This document shows, one piece after another, positions 1-8,041 of a stretch of DNA of 64,000 bases (position 1 is its first letter; each line of letters begins with the position of its first letter). The position numbers and the translations under genes are program-made. A model generated the notes under the pieces. The model made no database searches, was not told the DNA's origin, and saw only the letters and a program-made list of their open reading frames with translations. This stretch comes from Geothrix fermentans DSM 14018 (GTDB taxonomy: Bacteria; Acidobacteriota; Holophagae; Holophagales; Holophagaceae). The DNA is taken from contig NZ_AUAU01000011.1 of NCBI RefSeq assembly GCF_000428885.1, positions 59,190 to 123,189 on the forward strand, written 5' to 3'.

Positions 1-1866
1 GGCGACTTCGACTTCGTGGGCGTGGACCTGGACTCGTCCGGCAAGGGCCAGAGCATCGTCCGCTTCTTCGTGACGCCGCTGGGCGGGCAGATCGACGAGA
101 TCATGACGGACAGCGCCGGGGAGAACGCCTCCTACGACTGCCTCTGGGATTCCACGGGGGTGCTGACGCCGGACGGCTACGTCGTGAAGATGCGCATCCC
201 CTACAGCAGCCTGCGCCGGCGGCCCGGCGACTGGGCCTTCCGCATCCTGCGCATCATTCCCCGGGAGCGGCGCTACGGCATCTCCTGGCCCCGCATGAGC
301 AAGGACGTGCAGTGCGACATCTGCCAGATGGCCCGCGTCTCCGGGGCCCCGGTGGACAAGCCTGGCTCGCCCTTCCTCATCATCCCCTTCGCGACCTACA
401 ACCGCACCCAGTCCCTGGAGGCTGATCCGGCCGCGCGGCCGGAGTCCAAGGCCCGCCTGGGCATGGACGTCCGCTACGCCACCACGGCCCTGACCTTCGA
501 AGGCACGTACCGGCCCGACTTCGCCACGGCGGACGCGGACGTGGACCCGCTCCAGATCAACAGCCGCTTCAAGGTGTTCTACCCCGAGCGCCGCCCCTTC
601 TTCCTGGAGGGCATGGACCTGCTGGGCGTGCAGGGGGCCCAGCGCCAGTTCTTCAGCCGCTCCATCCAGAGCCCGCTCTACGGCCTGAAGGCCTCGGGGC
701 AGAGCTCGCTGGCCAGCTGGACCCTGCTCCACGCCAAGGACGAGGACGGCGGCCTCATGCTGGGCGCCAACGGGGCCTCGGGCCTGGAGGGCCTCGCCAC
801 CCGAGACACCGCCGCCTCCGTGAAGTTCCAGACGGACAGCCGCGGCTCGGGGTTCTCGCTCCTGGGCACGGACAAGCGCCTGCAGGGCGGGCCCGACCGC
901 ACCGGCGGCCAGAGCGGCGGCATCTACCTGGACCAGTACCTGGGTTCCGAGTTCCACTTCATCGGGAGCGCCGTGGGGGCGACCTCCCGCCTGCCCCAGG
1001 CGGACGGGACGGTGGCCTCCCGCCGGGGCACCACCACCTCCGCCGAGCTGGACTGGAACACGCGAAGCTGGACGGCATGGGCCCTGACCCAGGCCACCAG
1101 CCCGGACCTGACGCTCCTCTCGGGCTTCACGGACCTCCAGGGCTACCGCCGTGACAACGCCGGCTTCGGCTGGCGGGGCAACTGGAACGACGGGCGGCTC
1201 TCCTCCGCCAATGCCACCCTGCGCTGGCGGCGCCTGACCTGGTGGAACGGCGATCCCATGGACCGCGCCCTGGGGCTCGACCTCTGGGTGGAGACCTCGG
1301 GACGCCACAGCTTCTTCCTCAACTGGGATGCGGCGGGCCGCACCTGGGCCGAGGACCGCGTCCGCTCCGTGGCCGCCCGCTCCCTCACCCTGGGCGGCAA
1401 CTGGCGGCGGCTCTCCGCCGTGCGCTTCGGGTGGAACGCCACCCGGGGCCGCACCCTCGATCTGGCCACGGGAGATCCGGCCAAGGCCACCTCCGCCCAG
1501 CTCTTCCTCTACGGCACCGTGGCCTCCGTGTCCTACAACCTCACGGCCCTCCAGGCGAACCTGGACCGGGAGGAGGACGGGGCGCGCCTCATCCGCGCCC
1601 GGGAGCTGACGGCCACGGGAAGCTGGCAGCTGCCCGCCTCCTTCTACGTGAAGACCCAGGCCTTCGTGGTCCGCTACGACGGCACCCTCGCCGAGGGCGT
1701 GGACAAGTTCCTCAAGGCCTTCCTGGGCTGGCAGCCCAACGCCTTCACCAACGCCTACGTGGGCTGGTCGGGCCAGCGGCGGCGGGATCCCCTCGCCATC
1801 GTCCCCTCGGAGCGCATGGTGGAGCGGGGGGTGTTCGCCAAGCTGGCCTACGCCATGCAGTTCTGA
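1..1866 (+). CDS. DUF5916-type outer-membrane protein, 5' truncated
   Basis: The frame is already open at the first base, so the gene begins before the window; the GTG at 16 is only the first internal start-like codon. The visible ~620 residues look like the C-terminal part of a DUF5916 protein, a family usually built as a CBM9-like domain followed by a predicted outer-membrane beta-barrel. Support comes from the conserved stretch around residues 185-200 (FKVFYPERRPFFLEG) and from the C-terminal half of alternating aromatic and polar strands ending in an aromatic residue (AYAMQF). Biological role is unknown. An ABC transporter pair follows 25 bp downstream, which may or may not be co-transcribed. 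Family call is fairly secure; the function is not. Confidence 0.75.
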   Translation, partial: GDFDFVGVDLDSSGKGQSIVRFFVTPLGGQIDEIMTDSAGENASYDCLWDSTGVLTPDGYVVKMRIPYSSLRRRPGDWAFRILRIIPRERRYGISWPRMSKDVQCDICQMARVSGAPVDKPGSPFLIIPFATYNRTQSLEADPAARPESKARLGMDVRYATTALTFEGTYRPDFATADADVDPLQINSRFKVFYPERRPFFLEGMDLLGVQGAQRQFFSRSIQSPLYGLKASGQSSLASWTLLHAKDEDGGLMLGANGASGLEGLATRDTAASVKFQTDSRGSGFSLLGTDKRLQGGPDRTGGQSGGIYLDQYLGSEFHFIGSAVGATSRLPQADGTVASRRGTTTSAELDWNTRSWTAWALTQATSPDLTLLSGFTDLQGYRRDNAGFGWRGNWNDGRLSSANATLRWRRLTWWNGDPMDRALGLDLWVETSGRHSFFLNWDAAGRTWAEDRVRSVAARSLTLGGNWRRLSAVRFGWNATRGRTLDLATGDPAKATSAQLFLYGTVASVSYNLTALQANLDREEDGARLIRARELTATGSWQLPASFYVKTQAFVVRYDGTLAEGVDKFLKAFLGWQPNAFTNAYVGWSGQRRRDPLAIVPSERMVERGVFAKLAYAMQF

Positions 1867-1891
1867 AGCGGCGCCCCGCTACACTGGGGCC

Positions 1892-2560
1892 ATGCTGGAA
1901 CTCCGCGCCATCACACGCGCCTACGAACTCGGCGGCGAGCGCGCCGGCGTGTTCGGCGTGTCGCTGGAGGTCCCGCGGGGCTGCCTGGCCGTGCTGGCCG
2001 GCCCCAGCGGCAGCGGCAAGACCACCCTGCTCCAGCTGGCGGGCCTGCTGGATTCCCCGGACGAGGGCGAGGTGCGGCTGGATGGACAGTCTGTGTCCAG
2101 CCTTCCCGAGCCCGCCCGGTGCGGCCTGCGCCTCCGCCGTCTGGGCTTCGTGTTCCAGGCCTTCAACCTCGTGCCTGTGCTCACGGCCCTGGAGAACGCC
2201 ATGCTGCCCCTGCAGCTCCAGGGCCTGGCCGAAGGCGAGGCCCGCCGCCGGGCCGGGGCCGCGCTGGACCGCGTGGGCCTCTCGGACCGCCTGCACCACC
2301 GTCCCGGCCAGCTGAGCGGAGGGCAGCAGCAGCGCGCCGCCATCGCCCGGGCACTGGCCCCGGACCCCCTGCTGGTGCTGGCGGACGAGCCCACCGCCAG
2401 CCTGGACCACGCTCACGGGGGCCCCCTCATGGACCTCATGGCCGAGCTGGCCGCCGAGCGCGGCACCACCTTCCTGGTGGCCAGCCACGACCCCGCCGTC
2501 ATCGCCCGGGCCCACCGCGTCTTCCGGCTGGCCGACGGGCGGCTGGTGGAGGCTCCGTGA
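1892..2560 (+). CDS. ABC transporter ATP-binding protein (LolD/MacB type)
   Basis: A 222-residue cytoplasmic ATPase of the kind that drives FtsX-type permeases. Walker A is GPSGSGKT near residue 37, the ABC signature is LSGGQQQR, Walker B ends LVLADEPTASLD, and an H-loop histidine lies in VASHDP. Family relatives power lipoprotein release (LolD), macrolide export (MacB) or cell-division signalling (FtsE); the sequence does not separate these. Its stop overlaps the GTG start of the next gene in a GTGA arrangement, so the ATPase and permease are translationally coupled and almost certainly one transporter. Confidence 0.92.
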   Translation: MLELRAITRAYELGGERAGVFGVSLEVPRGCLAVLAGPSGSGKTTLLQLAGLLDSPDEGEVRLDGQSVSSLPEPARCGLRLRRLGFVFQAFNLVPVLTALENAMLPLQLQGLAEGEARRRAGAALDRVGLSDRLHHRPGQLSGGQQQRAAIARALAPDPLLVLADEPTASLDHAHGGPLMDLMAELAAERGTTFLVASHDPAVIARAHRVFRLADGRLVEAP

Positions 2561-3801
2561 TCCTCCCGCGCCTCGCCCTCCGCAACCTGCTGCGCCAGCG
2601 ACGGCGCACGGCGCTCACGCTGATGGTGGTGGTGGCGGGCTTCCTGGCTCTCAGCCTCGCCGGGGGCTTCATGGCCCAGACCTTCCAGGGCCTCTCGGAC
2701 GGCGCCATCCGCGGCGGCCTGGGCCACCTCCAGGTCATGGCCCCGGGCGGCCTGGAGGGCGACGAGGCCCAGACCCTGGAGAGGTCCCTGCCCGACGGCG
2801 AGGCACTCGCCGTGCGGCTCCGGCAGGATCCCGCCGTGGCCGAGGTGCTGCCCCGCATCCAGTTCATGGGCCTGCTCAGCAGCGGACCCAAGAGCGTGGC
2901 CTTCCTGGGCACCGCCGTGGACCCGGCCCTGGAGCCGAAGCACATGGCCTGTCTCGATTCGCTCAAGGACGGCGCCAAGGCCCCCGGCGGCGCGGGCTCC
3001 CGCTGGCTTTCCGCGGACCCGTCGGCCCGCGAGGTCATCCTGGGCACCGGCCTGGCCCGCAGCCTGGGCGCCTCCGTGGGCAGCCTGCTCACCCTCATGT
3101 CCACCACCCGGGACGGCGCCCTGAACGCCGTGGACGTGGAGGTCGTCGGCCTCCAGGACCAGGGGCTCAGGGAGCTGAACGACCGTGTGCTCACCGTGAG
3201 CCTGGCCACCGCCGCCCAGCTGCTGGACGCGGGGCCGGCCCGTTCGCGCCTCTCGGTGGTGTTGAAGCGTCCTGGCGATACGGCCGCCGAGCAGGCGCGG
3301 CTCCAGGCCCTGCTCCCGGACACCATCGTGAAGCCCTGGTTCGAGCTGGCCTCCTTCTACCGGCAGGTGAAGCTGCTCTACTTCGCCATCTTCGGTTTCA
3401 TGGGCCTGGTGCTCTTCCTGGTGGTGCTGCTGGCCACGGCCAACACGCTGCTCATGTCCGTCATGGAGCGCGTCCGTGAGTTCGGCGTGCTGCGGGCCAT
3501 GGGCCTCCAGGCCCGGCAGCTGCTGTCGCTCCTCCAGTGGGAGGGCGCCTTCCTGGGCCTGGCCGGGAGCCTCCTGGGCCTGGCGGCCACCCTGCTGCTG
3601 CGGGCGGGCCTCAACGCCCTGCACCTCCAGATGCCCGCCCCGCCGGGCACCAGCCACGGCTACGAGCTGGACATCCACCTCGTTCCCGCCGTCTATCTCG
3701 CGGTGGCCCTGGGCCTCCAGGCCACGCTCCAGGTGAGCGCCCTCTTCCCGGGCCTCAAGGCCGCCAAGCTCCGCATCGTGGAGGCATTGCGACATGTTTA
3801 A
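2557..3801 (+). CDS. ABC transporter permease, FtsX/MacB family
   Basis: A 414-residue integral membrane partner of the preceding ATPase. I chose the GTG at 2557 because it overlaps the upstream stop and has a GGAGG about five bases before it. One transmembrane helix sits near residues 17-40, followed by a ~230-residue extracytoplasmic domain of MacB_PCD type and three C-terminal helices near residues 270-400; the last block carries the FtsX-like signature MERVREFGVLRAMG. This topology fits LolC/E or MacB-like mechanotransmission rather than solute import. Substrate is unknown. Confidence 0.88.
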   Translation: MILPRLALRNLLRQRRRTALTLMVVVAGFLALSLAGGFMAQTFQGLSDGAIRGGLGHLQVMAPGGLEGDEAQTLERSLPDGEALAVRLRQDPAVAEVLPRIQFMGLLSSGPKSVAFLGTAVDPALEPKHMACLDSLKDGAKAPGGAGSRWLSADPSAREVILGTGLARSLGASVGSLLTLMSTTRDGALNAVDVEVVGLQDQGLRELNDRVLTVSLATAAQLLDAGPARSRLSVVLKRPGDTAAEQARLQALLPDTIVKPWFELASFYRQVKLLYFAIFGFMGLVLFLVVLLATANTLLMSVMERVREFGVLRAMGLQARQLLSLLQWEGAFLGLAGSLLGLAATLLLRAGLNALHLQMPAPPGTSHGYELDIHLVPAVYLAVALGLQATLQVSALFPGLKAAKLRIVEALRHV

Positions 3802-3826
3802 GGCACCCCACCATGTCTAAGGCACC
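3793..3826 (+). repeat. 15-bp direct repeat at a gene junction
   Basis: The sequence catgtttaaggcacc (3793-3807) recurs as catgtctaaggcacc (3812-3826), one mismatch. The first copy contains the permease stop codon; the second contains the ATG and first codons of pgpA. A small local duplication is the simplest reading. Confidence 0.6.
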
Positions 3827-4355
3827 TCGCCCCGCCTGGTGGCTGGCCACGGGCTTCGGCAGTGGCTACCTGAAACCCGCCCCGGGCACCTGGGGCAGCC
3901 TGGCAGGGCTCGCCGCCTGGCTCCTGCTGGTGTGGGTGGTCCGCGGCTGGGCCCTTCCGGCCTGGATCCTCCTGGCGGCGCCGCCGGCCCTCGCCCTCAT
4001 GGCCGTGTGGGCCGCGGACGCCGTGGTGAAGGAGGCCGGCCAGGAGGACCCCTCCTTCGTGGTGGCCGACGAGTGGGCCGGCATGTGGTTCGCCCTCACC
4101 CCCCTGCTCTTCACGATGACGGTCCAGCCCCAGCCCTGGACCCTCTGGGCCGCCCGCCTGGTGGCCCCCTTCCTGCTCTTCCGCCTCTTCGACATCTGGA
4201 AGCCGGGCGTGGTGGACCGCTCCCAGCGCCTGGCAGGTGGCTGGGGCGTGGTGATGGACGACGTGCTGGCGGGCCTGCTCGCGGCCCTCATCGTCTGGCC
4301 CCTGGACCGCTGGCTGGGCGCCCAGTCGCTGCTGCACCCGGAGCTGTGGCGCTAG
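3813..4355 (+). CDS. pgpA: phosphatidylglycerophosphatase A
   Basis: A 180-residue membrane enzyme that dephosphorylates phosphatidylglycerophosphate to phosphatidylglycerol. The family's N-terminal region is visible as TGFGSGYLKPAPGTWGS (residues 12-28), as is the acidic block VADEWAGM near residue 90 and the RLFDIWKPG and GGWGVVMDDVLAG motifs that carry conserved aspartates. Hydrophobic segments lie near residues 30-65, 88-130 and 150-170. Length matches the family. The TAG stop shares bases with the stop of the convergent phosphatase gene, so there is no intergenic space. Confidence 0.93.
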   Translation: MSKAPRPAWWLATGFGSGYLKPAPGTWGSLAGLAAWLLLVWVVRGWALPAWILLAAPPALALMAVWAADAVVKEAGQEDPSFVVADEWAGMWFALTPLLFTMTVQPQPWTLWAARLVAPFLLFRLFDIWKPGVVDRSQRLAGGWGVVMDDVLAGLLAALIVWPLDRWLGAQSLLHPELWR

Positions 4356-5986
4356 GTCCTCCGCACCAGCAGGATGGTCCGGTCGTCGAGGTAGGGCGCG
4401 CCGCGGGTGTGGCGGTCCAGCTCGTCCATGAGGTGGGCGTCGATGGCCAGCAGGGGCTCCGCGCGGCGTTCCGCGAGGAAGGCCGCCAGGGCGGCCTCTC
4501 CGAACTCCTCTCCGGCGGGGGAGGCGCTTTCCGTGAGGCCGTCCGTGTACAGGGCCAGCAGGTCCCCGGACCACATCTGCAGGGAGGCGGCCCCGTAGGG
4601 GTTGCCCGGCAGCATGCCGATGGGGAGCCCCTGGGATTCCAGGAGGTCCACCTCCCCGCCGCGGTGGATGAAGAGGCCGGGGTTGTGCCCCGCGTTGGTG
4701 TACGTCAGCACGCCCGTGGATGGATCCAGCAGGGCCAGGAAGGCCGTGATGAAGCGGCGGCCGTCCGTGTGCCGGGCCACGGCCCGCGAAAGGCGGAAGG
4801 CCAGGTCATCCACGGCCAGGTCCCGTTCCGTCCAGGCTTCCAGCGTGGCCTGCATGGAGGCCATCAGAAGGCCCGGCCCCAGGCCCTTGCCGCTGACGTC
4901 CGCCAGGCAGAGGAGCCACTGCCCATCCTGGCGGGGCCACCAGCCGAAGAGGTCCCCGGACACCTGGCGGCTGGGCAGGTTGTTGCCGTGCACCTCGAAG
5001 CCCTCCAGCTCCGGCGGGAAGCCCGGCAGGAGGCCCTGCTGGATGTGGCGGGCCAGGTCCAGCTCCTGGTCCACCTTCTTCCGGGCCAGGGCCTCCTCCC
5101 GCATGCGAGCCTGCTCCAGCTTCGCCGTGGCCAGGTGGGCGAGGGTGCTCGCCAGGCGCAGGTCCTCCTCGTCGAAGGGGGGGCGCGGGGGGCGGCAGTC
5201 CAGGTAGAGCAGGCCCTTCACCACCCCCCGGTGCTCCAGGGGCGTGACCATGGCCGAGGTGATGCCGCTGCTCACCAGCGAGGGCGAGGCCAGCCCCGGG
5301 TCGTCGCCCGCATCGTTGAACAGCACGGACTCCTTGCGCTTGAGGGCCGCCTCCACGAGGCTCTGGGCCAGCAGGATGGGCTGATGCCCCTCGGGGCCGC
5401 GGGAGGCCACGGTGAGGAGGCCGGCCTTCGCGTCCTGGATGAGCACCGCGGCGCGCCAGGGCCGGAGGAGGGTCCAGATCCGGTCCAGCAGGTGCGAGAG
5501 CAGGAGCTCCGGGGGGCTGTCCTCCAGGAGTTCCAGGGAGAGGCCCTGGATCTCCCGCACCACCTCCCGCAGGCGGAAGGTTCCGGGCGCCACGCCGCGG
5601 GTGGGCGCCGCCCGCAGCCGGTCCAGGGGCAGCACCAGGGAACCTGCCGAGGACGAGGCCTCCGCGTCCGGGTGGATGCGGACCCGGGGTCCGTGTTGCG
5701 GCGGCCCCAGGTTCAGGGGCACCTGCCCCAGCAGGATCTCGTCCCCCTCATGCAAGGGGTGGATGGACTTGATCCGCTCCCCGTTGATGGACGTCCCGTT
5801 CAGGGAGCCCAGGTCCTCCAGGTAGGGCAGGCCCTCCTTCAGGGTGATGCGGGCATGGTGGCGGCTCAGGCTGGCGTCGGCGATGACCACGTCATTCTGG
5901 GAGGAGCGCCCCACCGTCCAGGCGCCCCCGGCGCCTTCCAGGGGGAAGGGGGGCCGGCCGGGGATGTGCAGGACCAGGGGCTTCAT
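4352..5986 (-). CDS. FHA-GAF-PP2C (SpoIIE-like) serine phosphatase
   Basis: A 544-residue signalling phosphatase. Residues ~1-100 form an FHA phosphothreonine-binding domain with the GRSSQND, SLSRHHA and LGSLNGT motifs. Residues ~140-300 look like a GAF sensor. After a short coiled linker, residues ~320-544 form a PPM/SpoIIE phosphatase with metal-binding acidic residues in VSGDLFG, LADVSGKG, YTDGLTE and the terminal LDDRTILLV. Family members reverse kinase or anti-sigma phosphorylation in partner-switching pathways. No anti-sigma antagonist gene lies beside it, so the target is unknown. The gene ends against pgpA, tail to tail. Confidence 0.9.
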   Translation of the reverse strand: MKPLVLHIPGRPPFPLEGAGGAWTVGRSSQNDVVIADASLSRHHARITLKEGLPYLEDLGSLNGTSINGERIKSIHPLHEGDEILLGQVPLNLGPPQHGPRVRIHPDAEASSSAGSLVLPLDRLRAAPTRGVAPGTFRLREVVREIQGLSLELLEDSPPELLLSHLLDRIWTLLRPWRAAVLIQDAKAGLLTVASRGPEGHQPILLAQSLVEAALKRKESVLFNDAGDDPGLASPSLVSSGITSAMVTPLEHRGVVKGLLYLDCRPPRPPFDEEDLRLASTLAHLATAKLEQARMREEALARKKVDQELDLARHIQQGLLPGFPPELEGFEVHGNNLPSRQVSGDLFGWWPRQDGQWLLCLADVSGKGLGPGLLMASMQATLEAWTERDLAVDDLAFRLSRAVARHTDGRRFITAFLALLDPSTGVLTYTNAGHNPGLFIHRGGEVDLLESQGLPIGMLPGNPYGAASLQMWSGDLLALYTDGLTESASPAGEEFGEAALAAFLAERRAEPLLAIDAHLMDELDRHTRGAPYLDDRTILLVRRT

Positions 5987-6065
5987 GGGAGACCGGGATC
6001 ACCTACGGAGACCATGCCTTGATCGGGCAGAGTACACCCTCACGCCAGTCCTCACATCGACTATT

Positions 6066-6100
6066 ATTTTATCGACACGAAATGGTTCGACACCTGGAGG
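6066..6100 (-). promoter_or_regulatory. possible promoter for the FHA phosphatase gene
   Basis: In the 125-bp gap upstream of the phosphatase start there is an unusually AT-rich patch. On the minus strand a TAAAAT hexamer (6066-6071) lies 15 bases downstream of TGTCGA, and TGTCGA itself occurs twice. The spacing is shorter than ideal for a housekeeping promoter, so this is only a candidate. Confidence 0.25.
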
Positions 6101-6111
6101 TGCCGGGCGGT

Positions 6112-7857
6112 TCAGCCGGCGGTTTCCGTGAGCAGTTGCTTCCACACGGTGGGCTCGCTGAGGCGGCCGGTCTCGTCGAAGTGGCGGCTCTCGATGAGGT
6201 AGCGGTAGCCCTGCTCGGTGAGGAAGAGCTGGCGGTTGCGCGCGAACTCCTGCTCCGTGGTGTCGCGGCTGATGAGCGAGTAGAAGTAGCTCACGTTGCG
6301 CTCGCCCTTGGGGCGCAGGATGCGGCCCAGGCGCTGGGCCTCCTCCTGCCGTGAGCCGAAGGTGCCGCTCACCTGGATGGCCACGGAGGCGTCCGGCAGG
6401 TCGATGGCGAAGTTGGCCACCTTGCTCACGATGAGCACCCGGAGCTGGCCTTCCCGGAACTGCCGGAAGAGCACCTCGCGCTCCTTCTCCGGCGTCTGGC
6501 CCGTGAGCACCGGCGCGCCGAGCCGCTCGCCGATGATGCGGAGCTGCTCCAGGTACTGGCCGATGATGAGGATGTTGTCGTTGGGATGGCCCGCCAGCAG
6601 CTCGTCCATCACCACCAGCTTGAGGCTGTTCTCGGAGGCGATGCGGAAGCGCTGGCGCTGGTCCGCCACGGCGTACTCCATGCGCTCGTCCGTGGGCAGC
6701 GGCACGCGGATCTCCAGGCAGTGGGCGGTGGCGATGAAGCCATCCTTCTCCAGCATCTTCCAGGGCACATCCACGCGCTTGGGGCCGATGAGGCTGAAGA
6801 CGTCCTCCTCCTTGCCATCCTCGCGCACCAGCGTGGCCGTCAGTCCCAGCCGCCGCTTGGCCTGGAGCTCGGCCACGGCCCGGAATACCGGCGCGGGCAG
6901 CATGTGCACCTCGTCGTAGATCACCAGGCCCCAGTTGGCCGCCTCGAAGAGCTTGAAGTGCTCGAAGGGGCCGGTCTTGCTGCGGCGGTAGGTGAGGATC
7001 TGGTAGGTGGCGATGGTGACGGGCTTGATCTCCTTGGTGTCGCCCGTGTAGAGGCCCACCTGGTCCTCGGTGAGCGAGGTCTTGTCCAGCAGCTCCTGCT
7101 TCCACTGCTTCACGGCGGTGCCGTTGGTGGTGAGCACCAGGGTGTGGGTCTGAAGGCTGCCCATGCAGCCGATGCCGATGACGGTCTTGCCCGCTCCGCA
7201 GGGCAGCACCAGCACGCCGGCGCCGCCGTCGGGCCCGCCGCCGGCGTGGAAGACATCCACGGCCGCCTGCTGGTAGTGGCGCAGGCCGAAGGGCCTGCCG
7301 TTCTGCTTGGTGATGGGGGACAGTTCGAAGGGCAGCGGATCGCCGGGCTTGTAGCCCGCCATGTCCTGCACCGGATGGCCCAGGCGGATGAGCTGGAGCT
7401 TGGCCTCGCCCCGCATGCCCGTCTGGAGGTAGATGCCCTTCTCGTCCGGGTAGGGTTCCGCCAGCAGGCCCTGGAGGGACTTCTGGTTCTCCAGCTCCCA
7501 GAACAGACCCCGGTCGTCCATCTCCAGAGCCAGCCGGTCGCCCTTGGCCACCAGGCGCAGCTTGCCGTAGCGGGTGCCGTGGTCCTCGATCTCCTGCAGC
7601 AGGTTCTGGGGCACCGGGTACTTGGACCAGGTGTTGAGGGTCTCGATCATCTCGGCGCAGCTGACGCCCGAGGCCGAGGCATTCCACAGGCTCAGGGGCG
7701 TGATGCGGTAGGTGTGGATGTGCTCGGGGCTCTTCACCAGCTCTGCGAAGCGCGCCAGCTCGTCGCGCACCTGCTCGAAGACCGGGTGCGCCACTTCGAG
7801 CAGCAGCGTGCGGTCGCTCTGGACGATCAGCGGGTTATCGGGGCGGAGGGCGATCAC
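6112..7857 (-). CDS. XPB/Rad25-type DNA repair helicase
   Basis: A 581-residue superfamily 2 helicase. Residues ~1-130 form a Helicase_C_3-like N-terminal domain (PLIVQSDRTLLLEV at the start). The motor shows motif I PCGAGKT near residue 223, motif II DEVH, motif III LTATL, and in the second RecA lobe the motif VI region QRLGRILRP. XPB proteins unwind DNA in nucleotide excision repair in archaea and some bacteria and act in TFIIH in eukaryotes. The start is GTG with no clear Shine-Dalgarno. A separate gene at 14729 encodes the same N-terminal type of domain without a motor. Confidence 0.92.
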   Translation of the reverse strand: MIALRPDNPLIVQSDRTLLLEVAHPVFEQVRDELARFAELVKSPEHIHTYRITPLSLWNASASGVSCAEMIETLNTWSKYPVPQNLLQEIEDHGTRYGKLRLVAKGDRLALEMDDRGLFWELENQKSLQGLLAEPYPDEKGIYLQTGMRGEAKLQLIRLGHPVQDMAGYKPGDPLPFELSPITKQNGRPFGLRHYQQAAVDVFHAGGGPDGGAGVLVLPCGAGKTVIGIGCMGSLQTHTLVLTTNGTAVKQWKQELLDKTSLTEDQVGLYTGDTKEIKPVTIATYQILTYRRSKTGPFEHFKLFEAANWGLVIYDEVHMLPAPVFRAVAELQAKRRLGLTATLVREDGKEEDVFSLIGPKRVDVPWKMLEKDGFIATAHCLEIRVPLPTDERMEYAVADQRQRFRIASENSLKLVVMDELLAGHPNDNILIIGQYLEQLRIIGERLGAPVLTGQTPEKEREVLFRQFREGQLRVLIVSKVANFAIDLPDASVAIQVSGTFGSRQEEAQRLGRILRPKGERNVSYFYSLISRDTTEQEFARNRQLFLTEQGYRYLIESRHFDETGRLSEPTVWKQLLTETAG

Positions 7858-8041
7858 GGTGGCGGCAGACCCAAACCTCCAGCCTAGGGGGGGGCGCCGG
7901 CAGGGTCAACGCAAGGCTCTCCCAGGGGGCGGGGTCCGGCCTCATAAAACCAAGCTGGCGCGGGGGTTTCGCCGTCGTATAGTTTGGAACCCACGGCCCC
8001 GGTCCGAACCCTTCCGGGCCGCATCTTCTCCTGGAGACGCC

